Part shown: piece by piece, positions 1 through 8,822 of the stretch
Position numbering within the stretch: position 1 is the stretch's first letter
Layout of the letters: each line of letters starts with the position of its first letter
From: Pseudomonadota bacterium
GTDB taxonomy: Bacteria; Pseudomonadota; Alphaproteobacteria; Acetobacterales; Acetobacteraceae
Assembly (NCBI GenBank): GCA_021781835.1
Contig: JAJXWD010000006.1
Span: 42,501 to 106,500, forward strand
Direction of reading: 5' to 3'
DNA: 64,000 nucleotides
Made by a program: the position numbers and the translations under genes
The notes under the pieces: generated by a model
Databases searched by the model: none
Told to the model about the DNA's origin: nothing
What the model saw: the letters and a program-made list of their open reading frames with translations, nothing else

Positions 1-1246
1 TCACCATGTCGGCATCCTGCTCGATCGAGCCCGATTCGCGCAGGTCCGAGAGTTGCGGGCGCTTGTCGTCGCGGCTCTCGACCGAGCGCGAAAGCTGGGA
101 AAGCGCGATCACCGGCACCGCCAGCTCCTTGGCGATGGCTTTCAGCCCCTGGGTGATCTGGCTGATTTCGAGCACGCGTGATTCGGGGCGCGTGCCGGCG
201 GCCGGGCGCATGAGCTGCAAATAATCCACCACCACCAGCCCCAGCCCCTGGGTGCGCTTCAGGCGCCGGCAGCGCGTGCGCAGCGCCGAGAGGGTGATGG
301 CGGGGGTATCGTCGATGACCAGCGGAATATCCGAAATCTCGCGGCTGACTTTCACGAAACTGTCGAAATCGCGGGTGGCGATTTCCCCGCGCCGGATCTT
401 GTCGCCCGAAATCCGCGCCTCCTCGGCGAGCAGACGGGTGGCCAGCTGGTCGGCGCTCATTTCCAGCGAGAAAATCGCCACGCATTCCTTGGCCAGGGCG
501 TTGGGGTTGTCGGCGCGGGCGCTGGCCAGCATCGAGCGGGCGGCGCCAAAGGCGACCTTGGTGGCCAGCGCGGTTTTGCCCATGCCCGGCCGCCCGGCCA
601 AAATAATGAGGTCCGAGGGGTGCAGCCCGCCGGTGCGCTTGTTCAGATCGCGCAGCCCCGTATCCAGCCCCGAGACCGAGCCCTGGTTGTGAAACGCCTT
701 CGAGGCCAGATCGATGGCGATGCTGAGCGCCTTGCGCAGCGTCAGCGCCTGGCCTTCCTGGTCGCCATGGGTGGCCAGCTCAAACAAAGCCTGCTCGGCG
801 GCCTCGATCTGGTCCGAGCCATCCAGCCCCGGCTCGGCGCCATAGGCGCGGTTGACCACCAGCTCCCCAATATCGACCAGCTGACGGCGCAGCCAGGCAT
901 CGCGCACCACCCGCCCGTAATCCCCGGCATTGATGATGCCGACCATGGCCGAGAGCAGCTGGGCCAGATAGGCCATGCCGCCCACCTCGGCCAGCGCGCC
1001 GGAATGCTCAAATTCGGCGCGCAATGTCACCGGGTCGGCAATCTGCCCGGCCTCCGCCCGCCGCGCGATGGCTTCGTAAATGCGCCCATGCACCGGATGG
1101 GCGAAATGCTCGGGCGCCAGAAATTCCGAAACCCGCTCATAGGCCTTGTTGTTGGCCAGCAGCGCGCCCAGCAGGGCCTGCTCGGCGGCGAGGTTGCTGG
1201 GCGGCAGGCGGGGCGCCAGGGGCGCTGGCGTGTCAATCGCGTTCAT
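1..1246 (-). CDS. dnaB: Replicative DNA helicase DnaB (5' part, gene leaves the window)
   Basis: This is the hexameric helicase that unwinds DNA ahead of the replication fork and works with primase. The frame from the ATG at 1246 runs open for 415 codons to the window edge. The usual length is about 470-500 residues, so only the C-terminal end is missing. The N-terminal domain begins with the family pattern of a Pro-rich start followed by EQALLGALL and the FxxxxH segment (residues about 20-60). The RecA-like domain has Walker A GRPGMGKT at residues 218-225. The gene is divergent from the acyl-CoA synthetase-like gene at 1475, with a 228-bp gap between them. Confidence 0.93.
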   Translation of the reverse strand, partial: MNAIDTPAPLAPRLPPSNLAAEQALLGALLANNKAYERVSEFLAPEHFAHPVHGRIYEAIARRAEAGQIADPVTLRAEFEHSGALAEVGGMAYLAQLLSAMVGIINAGDYGRVVRDAWLRRQLVDIGELVVNRAYGAEPGLDGSDQIEAAEQALFELATHGDQEGQALTLRKALSIAIDLASKAFHNQGSVSGLDTGLRDLNKRTGGLHPSDLIILAGRPGMGKTALATKVAFGAARSMLASARADNPNALAKECVAIFSLEMSADQLATRLLAEEARISGDKIRRGEIATRDFDSFVKVSREISDIPLVIDDTPAITLSALRTRCRRLKRTQGLGLVVVDYLQLMRPAAGTRPESRVLEISQITQGLKAIAKELAVPVIALSQLSRSVESRDDKRPQLSDLRESGSIEQDADMV

Positions 1247-1434
1247 CGTCTTCAATCTTAGAAACAGAATTTGCCGTGGGCCAGGGGCGCGGGAGTGGCA
1301 AGCCCCCCGCGGGGCGGTGTATATCGGGGACAAGTGTGGAGCGCACCCCCCAGGGCCCGCCTGTTTGGGTTTCGGGTCGCGCTTGCGCTCCGGGGAGCAC
1401 AAAGCATCGCAAGATGCCGGGCATCGAGAGATGT

Positions 1435-1474
1435 ATGGTTCTGGATTGAGCTTCGCGGCTCAATCCAAAACCAT
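1435..1474. repeat. 17-bp-arm hairpin directly before a start codon
   Basis: The arms are 1435-1451 and 1458-1474 (16 of 17 positions pair) around the loop TTCGCG. The right arm ends at base 1474, one base before the ATG of the downstream gene. The right arm (CTCAATCCAAAACC) resembles the last arm of the 105-bp repeat found elsewhere in the window (CTCAATCCAAACC), so it may be a worn relative. The rest of the 1247-1434 gap shows no gene; promoters for both divergent genes must lie there but I could not place them with confidence. Confidence 0.7.
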
Positions 1475-4036
1475 ATGCTGCTGGAGACACCCTTGGCGAT
1501 CTCGAAATATAAGCGCTTCGACCCCGCGCGGCTGCTGCACCCCGAGCGCCTGATGCTCAGCGGCGGCGCCACGGCGCTGGGGGCCAGGCTGCTCGCCAAT
1601 TTGCGCGCGGGCGGCTTTGCCGGCGCCATCGGCACCGACGAGGCCCCCCAGGACAACCCCGACCTCACCCTGATCGCCGACGCCCCCACCGAGGTTCCCG
1701 CCGCCCTCAAGCGCGCCGCCGCCCTCAACACGCGCGGCGCCATCGTGCTCTCCCAATGCCCAGACCTGCGCGCCCATGCCCGCGCGGCCGGTGTGCGCGT
1801 GCTGGGCGCCCATTCCTTCGGGCTGGTGGTGCCCTCCATCGGGCTCAACGCCTCGCCCTTCGCCGCCGTGCCCGGCAAGGGGCGCGTGGCGCTCATCGGC
1901 CAGTCCTCCTCCATCGCGCGCACGGTCATCGACTGGGCGGTGCCCAACGGGGTCGGCTTCAGCCACCTCATCGGCATTGGCGGCAACACCGACATGGGCT
2001 TTGGCCTGGTGCTCGACCATGTCTGCCGCGACCCCAACACGGTGGCCATCATGGTCGAGATCGACCGGCTGCGGAACCCGAAAGCCTTTTTCTCCGCCGC
2101 CCGCGCGGCCGCGCGCCTGCGCCCGGTGGTCGCCATCGCCCCCGGCGTGCGCCTGCGCGATGCCCATGGCGGCTCCTACGAGGCGCTCGAGGCCGCCATG
2201 GCGCGGGCCGGCGTGCTGCTCACCGGCGGGGTCGCCGAATTCCTGGCCGCCGCCGAAACGCTGACGCGCGTCAAACCCGCCCGCACCGAGAGCCTGACCA
2301 TCATCACCAACTCCGTCTCGCTCGGGCGTCTGGCCGCCGACGAGGCGCTCAAAAACGGCATCACGCTAAGCAAGCTCAGCCCCGAGACCAAGGCCGTGCT
2401 GGCCCTGACCCTGGGGCGCGAGCCGCCCGAGGGGCCGATTTTCGCCGGCAAGGAAACCGCCACCCGCCTCGCCGACCTCGCCGCCCTGCTTTCCCCCGCG
2501 CCCGAGGTCGGCGGCATATTGGTCATCCACGCCCCCACCGGCGATGACGACAACGCCGCCATCGAGGCTCTCATCGCCTGCGCGCGCACGGTCAAAATCC
2601 CCCTGCTCATCGCCGCCATGGGCGAAGCCCAGGGGCTCGAGCACCGCCACCGGCTGAGCGCCGCCCGCCTCGCCTGTTTCGACATGCCCGAGCACGCCAT
2701 CGCCGGCTTCCGGCATCTGCTCAAAAACCGCCGCAACCGCGCCGCCGCGCGCGAGCTGCCCGACTCAGAGGTGCTCACCATCTCGCCCAACACCGCCTCG
2801 GTGTCCGGGCGCATCGAGGCCGCGCGCGCCATGGGCCACGAGGCCCTGGTGCAGGATGACGCGCTGGCGATCATCAACGCCTACCACATCCCGGTCATCC
2901 AGACCCGCCACGCCAAAACCCCCGAAGACGCTGGCGAAGCCGCCCTGGCGCTGGGCTTCCCCGCCGTCATCAAGCTCTACCACCCCGACATGCCGGTCAC
3001 CCGCCTCGAAGGCACGGTGGCGCTCGACCTGCACGACCAGCACGCCGTCATCCTGGCCGCGCGCGCCATCCAGGCGCGCCTGGCCGAGCACGGGCTGCCC
3101 TGGGTCGGCACCGAATTCGTGGTGCAAACCCAGGCCCCGCGCGGCACGGCGCTGCGCATCCATGTCAACGACCACCCGGTCATGGGCCCGATCATCGGCT
3201 TTGGCCCCGGCGGCGGCGACCGCGAAAGCATCATCGGCCTCACGCCCGAGCTGCCGCCCCTCAACCTCAACCTCGCCCACGCGCTCATCAAGCGCTCCTG
3301 CGTGGCGCCCCTGCTCGCCGCCCATCGCGGCCAGGCGGCGGCCAAGCTCGACGACATCGCCAAAACCCTGGTGCGCGTCAGCCAGCTCATCATCGACACG
3401 CCCGACATCGCCCTGCTCGACCTCGACCCCATCTTCGCCAACGCGCACGGCGTGGTGGCGGCGAGCGCGCGCATCCAGCTCCGCCCGGCCGGCGAGCCGC
3501 GCCCGCCCATGATCATCTCGCCCTACCCGGTCGAGCTGGTCACCGACTACAAGGCCCGGGGCCAAAGCTTCACCATCCGCCCCATCCGCCCCGAGGATGC
3601 CGACGCCCACACCGCCATGCTCTCCCGCTTCACCCCCGAGGACATGCGCTACCGCTTCTTCTCCCCCATGCGCCAGCTGCCCCCTGAGCAGATCGCCCGC
3701 CTCACCGATGTCGATTATGTGCGCGAGATGGCGATGATCGCGGTGCATAACGCCACCGGCGAGACCATGGGCGTGGCCCGGCTGGTGCGCGATGACACGG
3801 ACGGGCTCTCGGCCGAATTCGCCGTCGCGGTCGAGCCGGCGGGCAAGGGCTCTGGCATCGGCTCGGCGCTCATGGAGGCGATCATCGCGTGGGGCCGGGC
3901 GCAGGGGGTCAAGGAGATTTCCGGCCAGATCCTGGCCGACAATGCCCCCATGCTGGCCTTCATCAAGCGCCTGGGCTTTTCCATCACCCGCATTCCCGAT
4001 GAGCCCGACATCGTGGAAGCCACGCTGCACACCTGA
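1475..4036 (+). CDS. Acetyl-CoA synthetase (ADP-forming)-like / GNAT fusion, PatZ-type protein acetyltransferase
   Basis: The 853-residue protein has the domain order of the Pat/PatZ family: a CoA-binding Rossmann domain (about 10-130), a succinyl-CoA-synthetase-like ligase region (about 135-420), an ATP-grasp region (about 435-670) and a C-terminal GNAT domain (about 695-850) with the acetyl-CoA loop GKGSGIGS. Such proteins acetylate lysines on metabolic enzymes such as acetyl-CoA synthetase. A histidine remains at the place where ADP-forming synthetases carry the phospho-histidine (AHGGS, near residue 230, in place of SHTGA), so ligase activity is uncertain. The ATG at 1475 has no Shine-Dalgarno and sits against a hairpin; a TTG at 1493 preceded by GGAG is an alternative start. 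It ends at a shared terminator. Confidence 0.85.
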   Translation: MLLETPLAISKYKRFDPARLLHPERLMLSGGATALGARLLANLRAGGFAGAIGTDEAPQDNPDLTLIADAPTEVPAALKRAAALNTRGAIVLSQCPDLRAHARAAGVRVLGAHSFGLVVPSIGLNASPFAAVPGKGRVALIGQSSSIARTVIDWAVPNGVGFSHLIGIGGNTDMGFGLVLDHVCRDPNTVAIMVEIDRLRNPKAFFSAARAAARLRPVVAIAPGVRLRDAHGGSYEALEAAMARAGVLLTGGVAEFLAAAETLTRVKPARTESLTIITNSVSLGRLAADEALKNGITLSKLSPETKAVLALTLGREPPEGPIFAGKETATRLADLAALLSPAPEVGGILVIHAPTGDDDNAAIEALIACARTVKIPLLIAAMGEAQGLEHRHRLSAARLACFDMPEHAIAGFRHLLKNRRNRAAARELPDSEVLTISPNTASVSGRIEAARAMGHEALVQDDALAIINAYHIPVIQTRHAKTPEDAGEAALALGFPAVIKLYHPDMPVTRLEGTVALDLHDQHAVILAARAIQARLAEHGLPWVGTEFVVQTQAPRGTALRIHVNDHPVMGPIIGFGPGGGDRESIIGLTPELPPLNLNLAHALIKRSCVAPLLAAHRGQAAAKLDDIAKTLVRVSQLIIDTPDIALLDLDPIFANAHGVVAASARIQLRPAGEPRPPMIISPYPVELVTDYKARGQSFTIRPIRPEDADAHTAMLSRFTPEDMRYRFFSPMRQLPPEQIARLTDVDYVREMAMIAVHNATGETMGVARLVRDDTDGLSAEFAVAVEPAGKGSGIGSALMEAIIAWGRAQGVKEISGQILADNAPMLAFIKRLGFSITRIPDEPDIVEATLHT

Positions 4037-4060
4037 ACGCCGTGGGCGCCGGCGCATGAA

Positions 4061-4092
4061 AAACGGCCGGCGGGTTGCCCCGCCGGCCGTTT
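4061..4092. terminator. Bidirectional terminator
   Basis: A perfect 14-bp inverted repeat (4061-4074 and 4079-4092) with loop TTGC. It is flanked by A on one side and T on the other, so it can stop transcription in both directions between the two converging genes. Confidence 0.85.
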
Positions 4093-4116
4093 GGCAAATC
4101 CAGGCCCCGCGCCGTA

Positions 4117-4425
4117 TCAGGCGGCGATTTCGGCCTTGAAGCGGGCATAATCGCGCACGCGGGTCAGGTATTTGCGCCACGCCGAGGTGCCCTCGTACCG
4201 GGCGAAGGGCGGCACCTTCTGGTTCAGCGCGCGCGAGAGCAGCGCGGGGTCGGCCCCGACGGCCGCCTCGGTGGCCAGCAGCCACTCATTGGTAAAGGCG
4301 GTGGTGGCGCTCACCTTGCCCGGCGCGGCAATGCGCCCGGCGCGGATGGCCCGGCGCAGCACGCGCACCGAAACGCCCAGACGGACAGCGGCCTCTTGCA
4401 GGCCCAGCGTGGTATTCTCGGTCAT
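4117..4425 (-). CDS. Small helix-turn-helix (MerR/excisionase-like) protein
   Basis: A 102-residue protein whose first 45 residues read as a winged helix-turn-helix of the excisionase/MerR kind (LGLQEAAVRLGVSVRVLRR, then a basic wing). The C-terminal half (about 50-102) is basic and rich in aromatics and matches no family I can name. It could be a DNA-binding regulator. It converges with the acetyltransferase gene across the terminator at 4061-4092 and is divergent from rpsF. No integrase or phage gene is nearby, so the excisionase resemblance should be read only as a fold. Confidence 0.6.
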   Translation of the reverse strand: MTENTTLGLQEAAVRLGVSVRVLRRAIRAGRIAAPGKVSATTAFTNEWLLATEAAVGADPALLSRALNQKVPPFARYEGTSAWRKYLTRVRDYARFKAEIAA

Positions 4426-4633
4426 TGATCTATCCCGTGTGAAAAAACGTGGCTTCCCCTACCGAGCGGCCCTATTTTTGGCAATAGCCCCCACCCCCCA
4501 TTGCCTCCCGCGCCAAACCGTGCTTTAGACCCCGCTTCCCTGCCGGGTGCGTGGCATCGCGCCCGGCTATGCTCGTCCCAATTCCGGGTGGCCCAGACCA
4601 GGGCCTGAGCTGATCAGCCGAAGGGGGGATCAA

Positions 4634-5107
4634 ATGCCGCTTTATGAAACCGTGGTGATCGCGCGCAGCGAGATCACCCAGGCCCAGGCCGAAGCCGTCG
4701 CCGACGCCGCCACCTCGATCATCGAAGCCGGCGGTGGCGCCATCAAGAAGCGTGAATATTGGGGTCTGCGCGCGCTCTCCTACCGCATCAAGAAGAACCG
4801 CAAGGGCCATTACATGCTGCTCGGCCTCGATGCCGCGTCGCCCGCCGTTCTCGAGATGGAGCGCCAGCTCACCCTGAACGAAGATGTGCTCCGCTTCCTG
4901 ACGGTCCGCGTCGAAGATATTTCCGAGGAGCCCTCGGCCATCCTGTCTCGCAAGTCCGATGACCGCGAGCGCGCCTTCCGTGGGCCCAAGCCCGCCGGCC
5001 GCTTCGAGTCCGGCCGCAAGCGCGGCTTCGATGACCGCGAGGAATTCCGCGCGCGTGACGAGTTCCGCGCCGACCGCGATGATTTCAGCGCCGAGGAGGA
5101 AGTCTGA
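4634..5107 (+). CDS. rpsF: 30S ribosomal protein S6
   Basis: S6 binds the central domain of 16S rRNA together with S18. The 157-residue product starts [15 protein letters not shown] and keeps the family segments KKREYWGLR and [11 protein letters not shown]. The C-terminal tail (about 110-157) is a charged extension rich in Arg, Asp and Glu, as in many alphaproteobacteria. The start at 4634 is chosen because AGGGGGG lies 5-12 bases before it. Its stop overlaps the rpsR start (TGATG), which points to coupled translation. Confidence 0.97.
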   Translation: MPLYETVVIARSEITQAQAEAVADAATSIIEAGGGAIKKREYWGLRALSYRIKKNRKGHYMLLGLDAASPAVLEMERQLTLNEDVLRFLTVRVEDISEEPSAILSRKSDDRERAFRGPKPAGRFESGRKRGFDDREEFRARDEFRADRDDFSAEEEV

Positions 5108-5382
5108 TGTCTGAAACCACCGAACCCACCCCCGGCCTGCGCCGCCCCGCCGTTGGCGCCCGCCGCCCGTTCTTCCGCCGCAAGAAGTCCTGCCCCTTCT
5201 CGGGCGCGGGCGCCCCGGCGATCGATTATAAGGACGTGCGCCTCCTCTCGCGCTTCCTCTCCGAGCGCGGCAAGATCGTGCCGTCGCGCATCACCGCCGT
5301 GTCGGGCAAGAAGCAGCGCGAGCTGGCGAAAGCCATCAAGCGCGCCCGCTTCCTGGCCCTGCTGCCCTACGTGCTGAGCTAA
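5107..5382 (+). CDS. rpsR: 30S ribosomal protein S18
   Basis: A 91-residue protein with the S18 core [14 protein letters not shown], then [19 protein letters not shown] and the C-terminal [13 protein letters not shown]. It pairs with S6 on the 30S platform. It is the middle gene of the rpsF-rpsR-rplI operon, with a one-base overlap upstream and 13 bases to rplI downstream. The N-terminal 20 residues are a variable extension. Confidence 0.97.
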   Translation: MSETTEPTPGLRRPAVGARRPFFRRKKSCPFSGAGAPAIDYKDVRLLSRFLSERGKIVPSRITAVSGKKQRELAKAIKRARFLALLPYVLS

Positions 5383-5395
5383 GGAGCCGCGAACA

Positions 5396-5953
5396 ATGGC
5401 AAACATTGATCTGATCCTCCTCCAGCGCGTCGAGAAGCTCGGCCAGATGGGCGAGCTGGTCTCGGTGAAGCCGGGCTATGCGCGCAACTTCCTGCTGCCC
5501 CAGGGCAAGGCCGTCCGCGCCACCAAGGCGAACAAGGAGCGTTTCGAGCGCGAGCGCGTCCAGCTTGAGGCCCAGAACCTCAAGCGCCGCGAGGAAGCCG
5601 AGCGCGTGGCCGAGCGCGTGGCGGGCCTCTCCGTCACCCTCATCCGCCAGGCCTCCGAGTCCGGCGCGCTGTATGGTTCGGTCTCCAGCCGCGACATCTC
5701 CGATGCCGCCACCGCCGCCGGCCTCACCATCACCCGCAACCAGGTCCTGCTGGTTCACCCCATCAAGTCGCTGGGCATTTCGAGCGTGCGCGTCGAGCTG
5801 CACCCCGAAGTGATCATCGACATCAAGGTGAACGCCGCCCGCTCGGTCGAGGAAGCCGAGAAGCAGGCCCGCGGCGAGGAAATCAAGCGCGAGGAAGAAG
5901 AGAAGCCCGAACTCGGCCCGCTCTTCGGCCAGGAAGAGGCCGCCGAGGCCTAA
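5396..5953 (+). CDS. rplI: 50S ribosomal protein L9
   Basis: A 185-residue protein. The N-terminal rRNA-binding domain reads [20 protein letters not shown] and then [13 protein letters not shown]; a long charged helix (about 45-80) joins it to the C-terminal domain ([13 protein letters not shown]). The last 35 residues are an acidic tail beyond the usual end. AAGGAG lies 8 bases before the ATG. It is the last gene of the ribosomal operon and is followed by a terminator. Confidence 0.97.
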   Translation: MANIDLILLQRVEKLGQMGELVSVKPGYARNFLLPQGKAVRATKANKERFERERVQLEAQNLKRREEAERVAERVAGLSVTLIRQASESGALYGSVSSRDISDAATAAGLTITRNQVLLVHPIKSLGISSVRVELHPEVIIDIKVNAARSVEEAEKQARGEEIKREEEEKPELGPLFGQEEAAEA

Positions 5954-5997
5954 TTCCTTACCATCCGCTTAACCGCGGATGAAATAAGCTTAAAATC

Positions 5998-6030
5998 AAC
6001 GGCCCCCACGCCACGCGGGGGCCGTTTTCA
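5998..6030 (+). terminator. Rho-independent terminator after rplI
   Basis: Ten-bp arms AACGGCCCCC and GGGGGCCGTT enclose a nine-base loop and are followed by TTTCATTT. Confidence 0.85.
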
Positions 6031-6113
6031 TTTGCGCGCGCTTTCCCCAGGAGATTAAATTCCCACAGCTTTGCCGCTTTGTCCGTGCGTTGCCTCAATT
6101 TGGGGAGACTGAC

Positions 6114-7352
6114 GTGAAGTTCGGGTTCCGCGCTGCTCTGCACCATCTGTTCACCGCCACCATCCGCCAAGGCCGGCTCGATGTCATCTGGCCCGATGAC
6201 TCCCGCACCAGCTACGGCGACAATACCGGCTTCACCGCCGGCATGCGCATCCGGGGAGACAGCTGGGTGCGGCGCTTGGCGCTCGACCCCGGCCTGGCGC
6301 TGGGCGAGGCCTATATGGAGCAGGGCATCATGCCCTTCAACGGCGGTATTTTCGAGCTTTTGGGCGTGTTTTACGCCAACATACGCGGCCGGGTCATTCC
6401 CGCCCTCGCCTGGAAGGAAAAGCTCGACCAGTTCCTCCGCCCGCTGCTCCAGGCCAACCCGGCCACGCGCGCCAAGCACAATGTCGCCCATCACTACGAC
6501 CTTAACGGCCGCCTCTACGCCCTGTTCCTCGACCGCGACCGGCAATATTCCTGCGCCTATTTCCCCCACGGCGATGAAACGCTCGAAGCCGCCCAGGCCG
6601 CCAAGAAGCGCCACATCGCGGCCAAGCTCGCCCTCACCCGCCCAGGGCTCGAGGTGCTCGATATCGGCTGCGGCTGGGGCGGCATGGCGCTCACGCTCGC
6701 GCGTGAGTACGGCGCGCGTGTGCTGGGCATCACCCTCTCCGAGGAACAGCTCGCCGCCGCCCGCAACCGCGCCGCCGAGGCCGGGCTCTCCGAGCGCGTG
6801 CGCTTCGAGCTGCGAGATTACCGCGCGCTCGACCAGACATTCGACCGCATCGTCTCGGTCGGCATGTTCGAGCATGTCGGCGTGCCCAACTACCCCGCCT
6901 ATTTCGCCGCCATCAAGCGCTGCCTCAAACCCGACGGCGTCGCCCTCGTCCATTCCATCGGCCGCCTGGCCGGGCCATCGGCCACCAATGGCTGGATCGC
7001 CAAATACATCTTCCCCGGCGGCTATTCCCCGGCGCTCTCCGAGGTCATGGGCCCCGTCGAGGCATCGGGCCTCATCACCACCGACATCGAAATCCTGCGC
7101 CTGCATTACGCCGAGACCCTGGCCCTCTGGCGCAAGCGCTTCGCCGCCAACCGCGACGCCATCAGCGCCCTCTACGATGAGCGCTTCTGCCGCATGTTCG
7201 AGTTCTACCTGGCCGGCTCCGAGCAGGCCTTCCGCCTGGCCGATCACATGAATTTCCAGCTCCAGCTGACGCGCGAGCCAACCGCCCTGCCGCTGACGCG
7301 CGACTATATGTTCGAGGCCGAACGCGCCCGCCTTGCCGAACCGGCCGAGTAG
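6114..7352 (+). CDS. Cyclopropane-fatty-acyl-phospholipid synthase family methyltransferase
   Basis: The family transfers a methylene group from S-adenosylmethionine to double bonds of membrane phospholipid chains, or modifies related lipids. The SAM-binding motif VLDIGCGWGGMAL is near residues 181-193, followed by GITLSEEQ; the family segments VSVGMFEHVG and YIFPGGY are present. The product is 412 residues, normal for the family. I chose the GTG at 6114 because GGGGAG lies 7 bases upstream; a TTG at 6090 in the same frame is possible but has no ribosome site. It is followed by a peptidase gene 15 bases downstream. Confidence 0.85.
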   Translation: MKFGFRAALHHLFTATIRQGRLDVIWPDDSRTSYGDNTGFTAGMRIRGDSWVRRLALDPGLALGEAYMEQGIMPFNGGIFELLGVFYANIRGRVIPALAWKEKLDQFLRPLLQANPATRAKHNVAHHYDLNGRLYALFLDRDRQYSCAYFPHGDETLEAAQAAKKRHIAAKLALTRPGLEVLDIGCGWGGMALTLAREYGARVLGITLSEEQLAAARNRAAEAGLSERVRFELRDYRALDQTFDRIVSVGMFEHVGVPNYPAYFAAIKRCLKPDGVALVHSIGRLAGPSATNGWIAKYIFPGGYSPALSEVMGPVEASGLITTDIEILRLHYAETLALWRKRFAANRDAISALYDERFCRMFEFYLAGSEQAFRLADHMNFQLQLTREPTALPLTRDYMFEAERARLAEPAE

Positions 7353-7367
7353 CCGCATCCTGGCGTC

Positions 7368-8159
7368 ATGCGCCTGCCCTTCCTCGCCCCCAAAATCCCC
7401 GTCCTGGTCATTCGCGGCCTCATCGCGCCGCGCGCCGGGCTGGTCAATCTCGAGACCCTGTCCGCGCCCCTGGCCAAGGCCGCCGCCCTGGCGCGGCGCT
7501 CCAAAACCCTCGTGCTCGCCATCGAGAGCCCAGGCGGCTCGGCCGCGCAATCAGACCTGCTCGGCCAAGCCATCCGCCGCCAGGCCGAGGCGCACAACAT
7601 CGCCATCACCGCGGTCATCGGCGATGTCGGGGCCTCGGGCGGCTATTGGCTGGCCTGTACCGCCGACCGCATCATCGCCAACCGCCTGTCCATCGTCGGC
7701 TCCATCGGGGTGGTGAGCGAGGGATTCGGGCTCGATGAGTTCATCCACCGCCATGGCATTACCCGCCGCACCCGCACCGCCGGCGCCCATAAGCGCCGCA
7801 ACGACATGTTCGCTCCCCCCTCCCCCGAGGACGAAACCTTCACCCAGGATCTGCTCGACCAGGCGCACGAAACCTTCAAATCCTGGGTGCGCGAACGGCG
7901 CGGCCAGCGTTTATGCGCCGATGAGGATTTGATCTTCGATGGCGGCTACATGCTCGGCCAAACCGCCCACGCGCGCGGGCTGATCGATGGGTTTGGCGAT
8001 GTCGAAACCGTGGTGCGCGAGCTGGGCGGCAAGCGGGCGCAGCCGGTCTATTTCCGCCCCAAACCGCCCGGCGGGCTGCTCGCGCGCCTGCTGCGCGGCG
8101 GCGCCGCGGCCCTGCTCGACGCGCTCGAGGAGCGCAGCCTGACAGCGCGCCTGAGATGA
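7368..8159 (+). CDS. S49 family (SppA/SohB-like) serine peptidase
   Basis: S49 enzymes cut signal-peptide remnants or membrane proteins with a Ser-Lys dyad. This 263-residue single-domain protein shows the nucleophile Ser90 in GDVGASGGYW and the likely general base Lys142 in TAGAHKR; SPGGS (about 54-58) matches the oxyanion region. No clear signal peptide or membrane segment is seen, unlike full-length SppA, so it resembles the short alphaproteobacterial forms. It overlaps the next gene by four bases (ATGA). Confidence 0.88.
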   Translation: MRLPFLAPKIPVLVIRGLIAPRAGLVNLETLSAPLAKAAALARRSKTLVLAIESPGGSAAQSDLLGQAIRRQAEAHNIAITAVIGDVGASGGYWLACTADRIIANRLSIVGSIGVVSEGFGLDEFIHRHGITRRTRTAGAHKRRNDMFAPPSPEDETFTQDLLDQAHETFKSWVRERRGQRLCADEDLIFDGGYMLGQTAHARGLIDGFGDVETVVRELGGKRAQPVYFRPKPPGGLLARLLRGGAAALLDALEERSLTARLR

Positions 8160-8605
8160 CCCTCACCGCCCGCCGCGCCACCCCGGCCGATGAAGCCCAG
8201 TTCCTCGCCTTCTGCCGTGCATTCCACCTCGAAGACGGCTCCCCCCTCGATGACGCGGCCCTCGCCACCATCGCCCGCGTGGTGGCCGATGAACCCCTCG
8301 CCCCCGCTTATATGCTCGAGCATGGCGGCCAGCCCGCGGGCTTCTTTGTGCTCACCATCGGCTATTCGGTCGAAAATGGCGGTTATGACGGTTATATCGA
8401 CGATATCTACCTCACCCCCGGCCTGCGCGGCCAAGGTCTGGGCCGGCGCGCGGTCGAGCTGGCCATCGAAGCCGCCCGCGCCGTCGGCATCCGCGCCCTG
8501 CTGCTCGAGGTCGAGGCCACCAACCACCGCGCCTACGCGCTCTACGAGAAAATGGGCTTCATTGACACCAAACGCCGGCTGCTGCGCCAAATCATCGCGC
8601 CGTGA
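8156..8605 (+). CDS. GNAT family N-acetyltransferase
   Basis: A 149-residue single-domain acetyltransferase. The acetyl-CoA-binding loop is LRGQGLGRRA (about 88-97) and the family's late segment NHRAYALYEKMGF is intact. The substrate cannot be told from sequence. It is translationally coupled to the S49 peptidase by the ATGA overlap. Confidence 0.85.
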   Translation: MTLTARRATPADEAQFLAFCRAFHLEDGSPLDDAALATIARVVADEPLAPAYMLEHGGQPAGFFVLTIGYSVENGGYDGYIDDIYLTPGLRGQGLGRRAVELAIEAARAVGIRALLLEVEATNHRAYALYEKMGFIDTKRRLLRQIIAP

Positions 8606-8618
8606 GCGGGGCTGGCGC

Positions 8619-8780
8619 TCAGCTCCACACCGTCACCGAGCCGATCAACAGCAGCCCGATCACCACCAGCACCACGGTCACGCCCATGAATTTGGTGAAA
8701 AAATGCCAGCCCTTCCGCGCGGGCGCGTCGAAATCCACGCCCCCTTCCGCCAGCTTCTGGCCATGCATGCCCTGCGCCAT
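8619..8780 (-). CDS. Small single-pass membrane protein, possibly aa3-oxidase subunit IV-like
   Basis: A 53-residue protein with a soluble N-terminal half and one transmembrane helix at about residues 33-50 (GVTVVLVVIGLLLIGSV). AAGGGGGA lies just before its ATG. Size and topology resemble the small subunit IV family of alphaproteobacterial aa3 cytochrome oxidases, but similarity is weak and no oxidase genes are adjacent. It lies downstream of purN on the same strand and converges with the GNAT gene. Confidence 0.6.
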   Translation of the reverse strand: MAQGMHGQKLAEGGVDFDAPARKGWHFFTKFMGVTVVLVVIGLLLIGSVTVWS

Positions 8781-8822
8781 GTCATTCCCCCTTGTCGCTT
8801 GGGGGGAAGCTTAAAAAACGCC

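Noticed and set aside
2765..4285. Large minus-strand open frame opposite the acetyltransferase fusion
   Set aside because: It crosses the bidirectional terminator and the real HTH gene and shows no protein family signature.
4117..4425. Excisionase of an integrated element
   Set aside because: No integrase, attachment-site repeats or phage genes are near, and the flanks are housekeeping genes.
6090..6113. TTG start for the methyltransferase
   Set aside because: No ribosome site precedes it, whereas GGGGAG sits at proper distance before the GTG at 6114.
5958..7550. Long open frame on the minus strand opposite the methyltransferase and S49 peptidase genes
   Set aside because: It mirrors the third-position GC bias of real genes on the other strand, has no recognisable domain, and the plus-strand products match known families.
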